A stretch of DNA of 64,000 nt from the NCBI RefSeq assembly GCF_022700675.1, contig NZ_CP062182.1:2108001-2172000 (forward strand), read 5' to 3'. The notes beneath the pieces were generated by a model, which did no database searches, was not told the DNA's origin, and saw only the letters and a list, made by a program, of their open reading frames with translations. Origin of the DNA: Acinetobacter sp. ASP199. Lineage in GTDB: Bacteria; Pseudomonadota; Gammaproteobacteria; Pseudomonadales; Moraxellaceae. A program made the translations under genes and the position numbers. Below are positions 62,376 to 64,000 of the stretch, piece after piece (position 1 is the first letter of the stretch; each line of letters starts with the position of its first letter).

Positions 62376-63239
62376 ATGAAGAAAAATTTGTGGTTTAAGG
62401 GGACTTCGGTACTAAGTTGTCTTTATATTTTGATGGGAACTGCTGCTTTTTCGCATGCAGGTCAGACGATCTATCAAATGAAAGATAGCAATGGTGTCAC
62501 CCTGCTGACGAATAATAAAAGTCGCTACAGCAATCTAAAAGTAGAAAAAAAGACCTATTACCCGGACAGTAACATTCATAGCTATAGCAACTGGGGCTCA
62601 AGTGAAGCTTCGGTGTTGCCGAGCTATAGCAAAAACAAGAATGCCTTTGATTCGATTATTCGTGAGGCTGCACAAAAGCATGGTATTTCTGAAGGTCTGA
62701 TCAAGGCAGTCATGCATACCGAATCCGGCTTTAATGTAAATGCCCGCTCACCAGTCGGTGCACAGGGTCTGATGCAGCTGATGCCAGCCACCGCACGCCG
62801 CTTTAATGTTTCCAATGCTTATGATCCGTATCAAAACATTATGGCAGGTGCCAAATATCTAGCCTGGTTAATGAAACGCTTTAATGGCAATACCTCTTTA
62901 GCACTGGCAGGTTATAATGCCGGTGAAGGCAATGTCAGCAAATATGGTGGCATCCCGCCTTTCCGTGAGACACAAGACTATGTACGTCGGGTGACCAGCC
63001 GCTATCACAATCTATATTCGAGTGGCGTTAATCTGACCGCCGCTGCGGCACCGGTTGAAACAGCCAAGATTCTGGCCAGCTCTGCCAATTATAATGCGTC
63101 GGCAGCACCTACTCTAAAAGCCAACAACTATCAGCGTCAGATCATTGCCAATGCAGATGGCAGCTTCACTGATGCGCCTGCTGGTTCTTATGCCACCGCA
63201 CATGCCACCGCATCTGCCAGAATATATATCAACGATTAA
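62376..63239 (+). CDS. Lytic transglycosylase, SLT domain, with DUF4124-like N-terminus
   Basis: A 287-residue exported peptidoglycan hydrolase. From MKKNLWFKGTSVLSCLYILM the signal peptide ends near SHAG; TTG 18 codons earlier is open but would spoil the signal. The next segment QTIYQMKDSNGVTLLTNNKS is the DUF4124 pattern. The SLT domain (about 85-210) has the catalytic Glu in HTESGFNVNARS, GAQGLMQLMPATARRF and YNAGEGNVSKYGG. The C-terminal tail is Ala- and Thr-rich. Such proteins cut glycan strands during growth or appendage assembly. Confidence 0.88.
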   Translation: MKKNLWFKGTSVLSCLYILMGTAAFSHAGQTIYQMKDSNGVTLLTNNKSRYSNLKVEKKTYYPDSNIHSYSNWGSSEASVLPSYSKNKNAFDSIIREAAQKHGISEGLIKAVMHTESGFNVNARSPVGAQGLMQLMPATARRFNVSNAYDPYQNIMAGAKYLAWLMKRFNGNTSLALAGYNAGEGNVSKYGGIPPFRETQDYVRRVTSRYHNLYSSGVNLTAAAAPVETAKILASSANYNASAAPTLKANNYQRQIIANADGSFTDAPAGSYATAHATASARIYIND

Positions 63240-63411
63240 ATACCCCTTCTCTCCATCATTCATCCTAATTTTTTGCGGATCATGGTGAGAGGGTAAATTC
63301 TGAGTAATTTACTATTTTTTTTCTTGAAATCTGAGTCATTTCACCTCATATTGAGGGTAATGATTGTAATTTGCTAATCAGATTATTTTTCTATAATAAG
63401 AGGATTTCTCA

Positions 63412-64000
63412 ATGATGCGGATTGGTTTGTTTTTGCTAACCAACCTCGCGGTACTGGTTGTAGCTGGCATTATCTTGTCACTCTTCGGTGTCGGTAGTTA
63501 CCATGGCGCGGGTGGCTTGAATCTAGGCAACCTGCTAGTGATCTGTTTTGTGTTCGGTATGGTGGGTTCTTTAATCTCACTGTTCATGTCTAAATGGATG
63601 GCGAAGAAAACTACTGGTACTGAACTGATTGATCCGAATGCTCCTCGTAACCAGGCAGAAGCATGGTTATTGCAGGAAGTAGCACAGCTATCTCAGCGCG
63701 CTGGTATTAAAATGCCAGAAGTGGGTATTTTCCCATCTTACCAGTCAAATGCTTTCGCGACCGGCTGGAACAAAAACGATGCGCTGGTGTCTGTCTCTAC
63801 AGGCTTGCTAGAACGCATGAACAAAGATGAGCTACGTGCAGTACTTGCCCATGAAATTGGTCACGTTGCCAATGGTGACATGGTCACACTTGCTCTGATT
63901 CAGGGTGTAGTCAACGCCTTCGTGATGTTCTTTGCCCGTGTTGCGGGTGATTTCATCGACCGTAATGTATTCGGTCGTGAAGATGGTGAAGCACCAGGAA
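63412..64000 (+). CDS. htpX: Heat-shock membrane protease HtpX, cut by window edge
   Basis: HtpX is a zinc metalloprotease of the inner membrane that degrades misfolded membrane proteins. The first 196 codons are visible; the family has about 290-300 residues, so the C-terminus is missing. [20 protein letters not shown] is the first helix, a second follows at about 40-60, and [11 protein letters not shown] holds the HExxH zinc motif; the next helices begin with [21 protein letters not shown] lies 7 bases before the ATG. Confidence 0.95.
   Translation, partial: MMRIGLFLLTNLAVLVVAGIILSLFGVGSYHGAGGLNLGNLLVICFVFGMVGSLISLFMSKWMAKKTTGTELIDPNAPRNQAEAWLLQEVAQLSQRAGIKMPEVGIFPSYQSNAFATGWNKNDALVSVSTGLLERMNKDELRAVLAHEIGHVANGDMVTLALIQGVVNAFVMFFARVAGDFIDRNVFGREDGEAPG

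Overview
The window is chromosomal DNA from a member of the genus Acinetobacter (Moraxellaceae, Gammaproteobacteria). The A+T-leaning composition, the gene order (purM-purN, lolC/E-lolD beside comEC, lptM-lysA-dapF-xerC, epmA-pdxB), the large GyrA and the single LolC/E-type permease all fit that genus. Species cannot be fixed from this stretch. Most of the window is ordinary core genome, with a few accessory patches.

Layout. 1-12 kb: an AI-2E/PerM-type permease (cut by the left edge), purine genes purM and purN, an S49 peptidase with a hydrolase, a lipid A-type acyltransferase, the DNA-uptake channel comEC, a lipoprotein-release ABC transporter, a PilZ protein, a DMT exporter and a YaiI-family protein. 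12-21 kb: a hypothetical gene, an AT-rich gap with DnaA-box-like sites and an unlisted 46-residue membrane protein, serC, then an IS5-family element with a frameshifted transposase. The IS truncates one gene and lies directly upstream of a TolC/HlyD/two-permease export operon. 21-30 kb: gyrA carrying Phe at codon 81, etfBA with a structured leader, a LysE exporter divergent from an Lrp-type regulator. 30-40 kb: xerC, dapF, lysA, lptM, cycA, an alanine/glycine:Na+ symporter and radA. 40-43 kb: a Tim44-like protein and a Fur-box-preceded DUF3649/PepSY/DUF3325 operon. 43-48 kb: a Sel1 protein, a low-GC DUF4917/SIR2-like gene, then an SAH riboswitch controlling ahcY, followed by metF and rsmE. 48-57 kb: a PAS-GGDEF-EAL protein, maeB, cca, a decayed GNAT gene, epmA and pdxB. 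57-64 kb: two identical tRNA-Ser(UGA) genes, greB, two SLT-domain lytic transglycosylases, an SCP2 protein, ttcA and htpX (cut by the right edge).

Functional links. ahcY and metF both serve the methionine/SAM methyl cycle, and the riboswitch couples AhcY production to its own substrate. dapF and lysA form the end of lysine/diaminopimelate synthesis. EtfB and EtfA form one electron carrier. The 40.4-42.9 kb operon looks like iron-responsive membrane reductase machinery. serC and pdxB both belong to serine/pyridoxal phosphate synthesis but sit far apart.

The items most worth a second look are GyrA Ser81Phe (a classical quinolone-resistance position), the SAH riboswitch, the nested stem structure in front of etfBA, the DUF4917/SIR2-like gene as a candidate defence NADase, the possible IS-generated promoter in front of the efflux operon, and the maeB terminator whose 3' arm contains the cca ribosome binding site. 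No CRISPR array, prophage or complete known defence island was seen.
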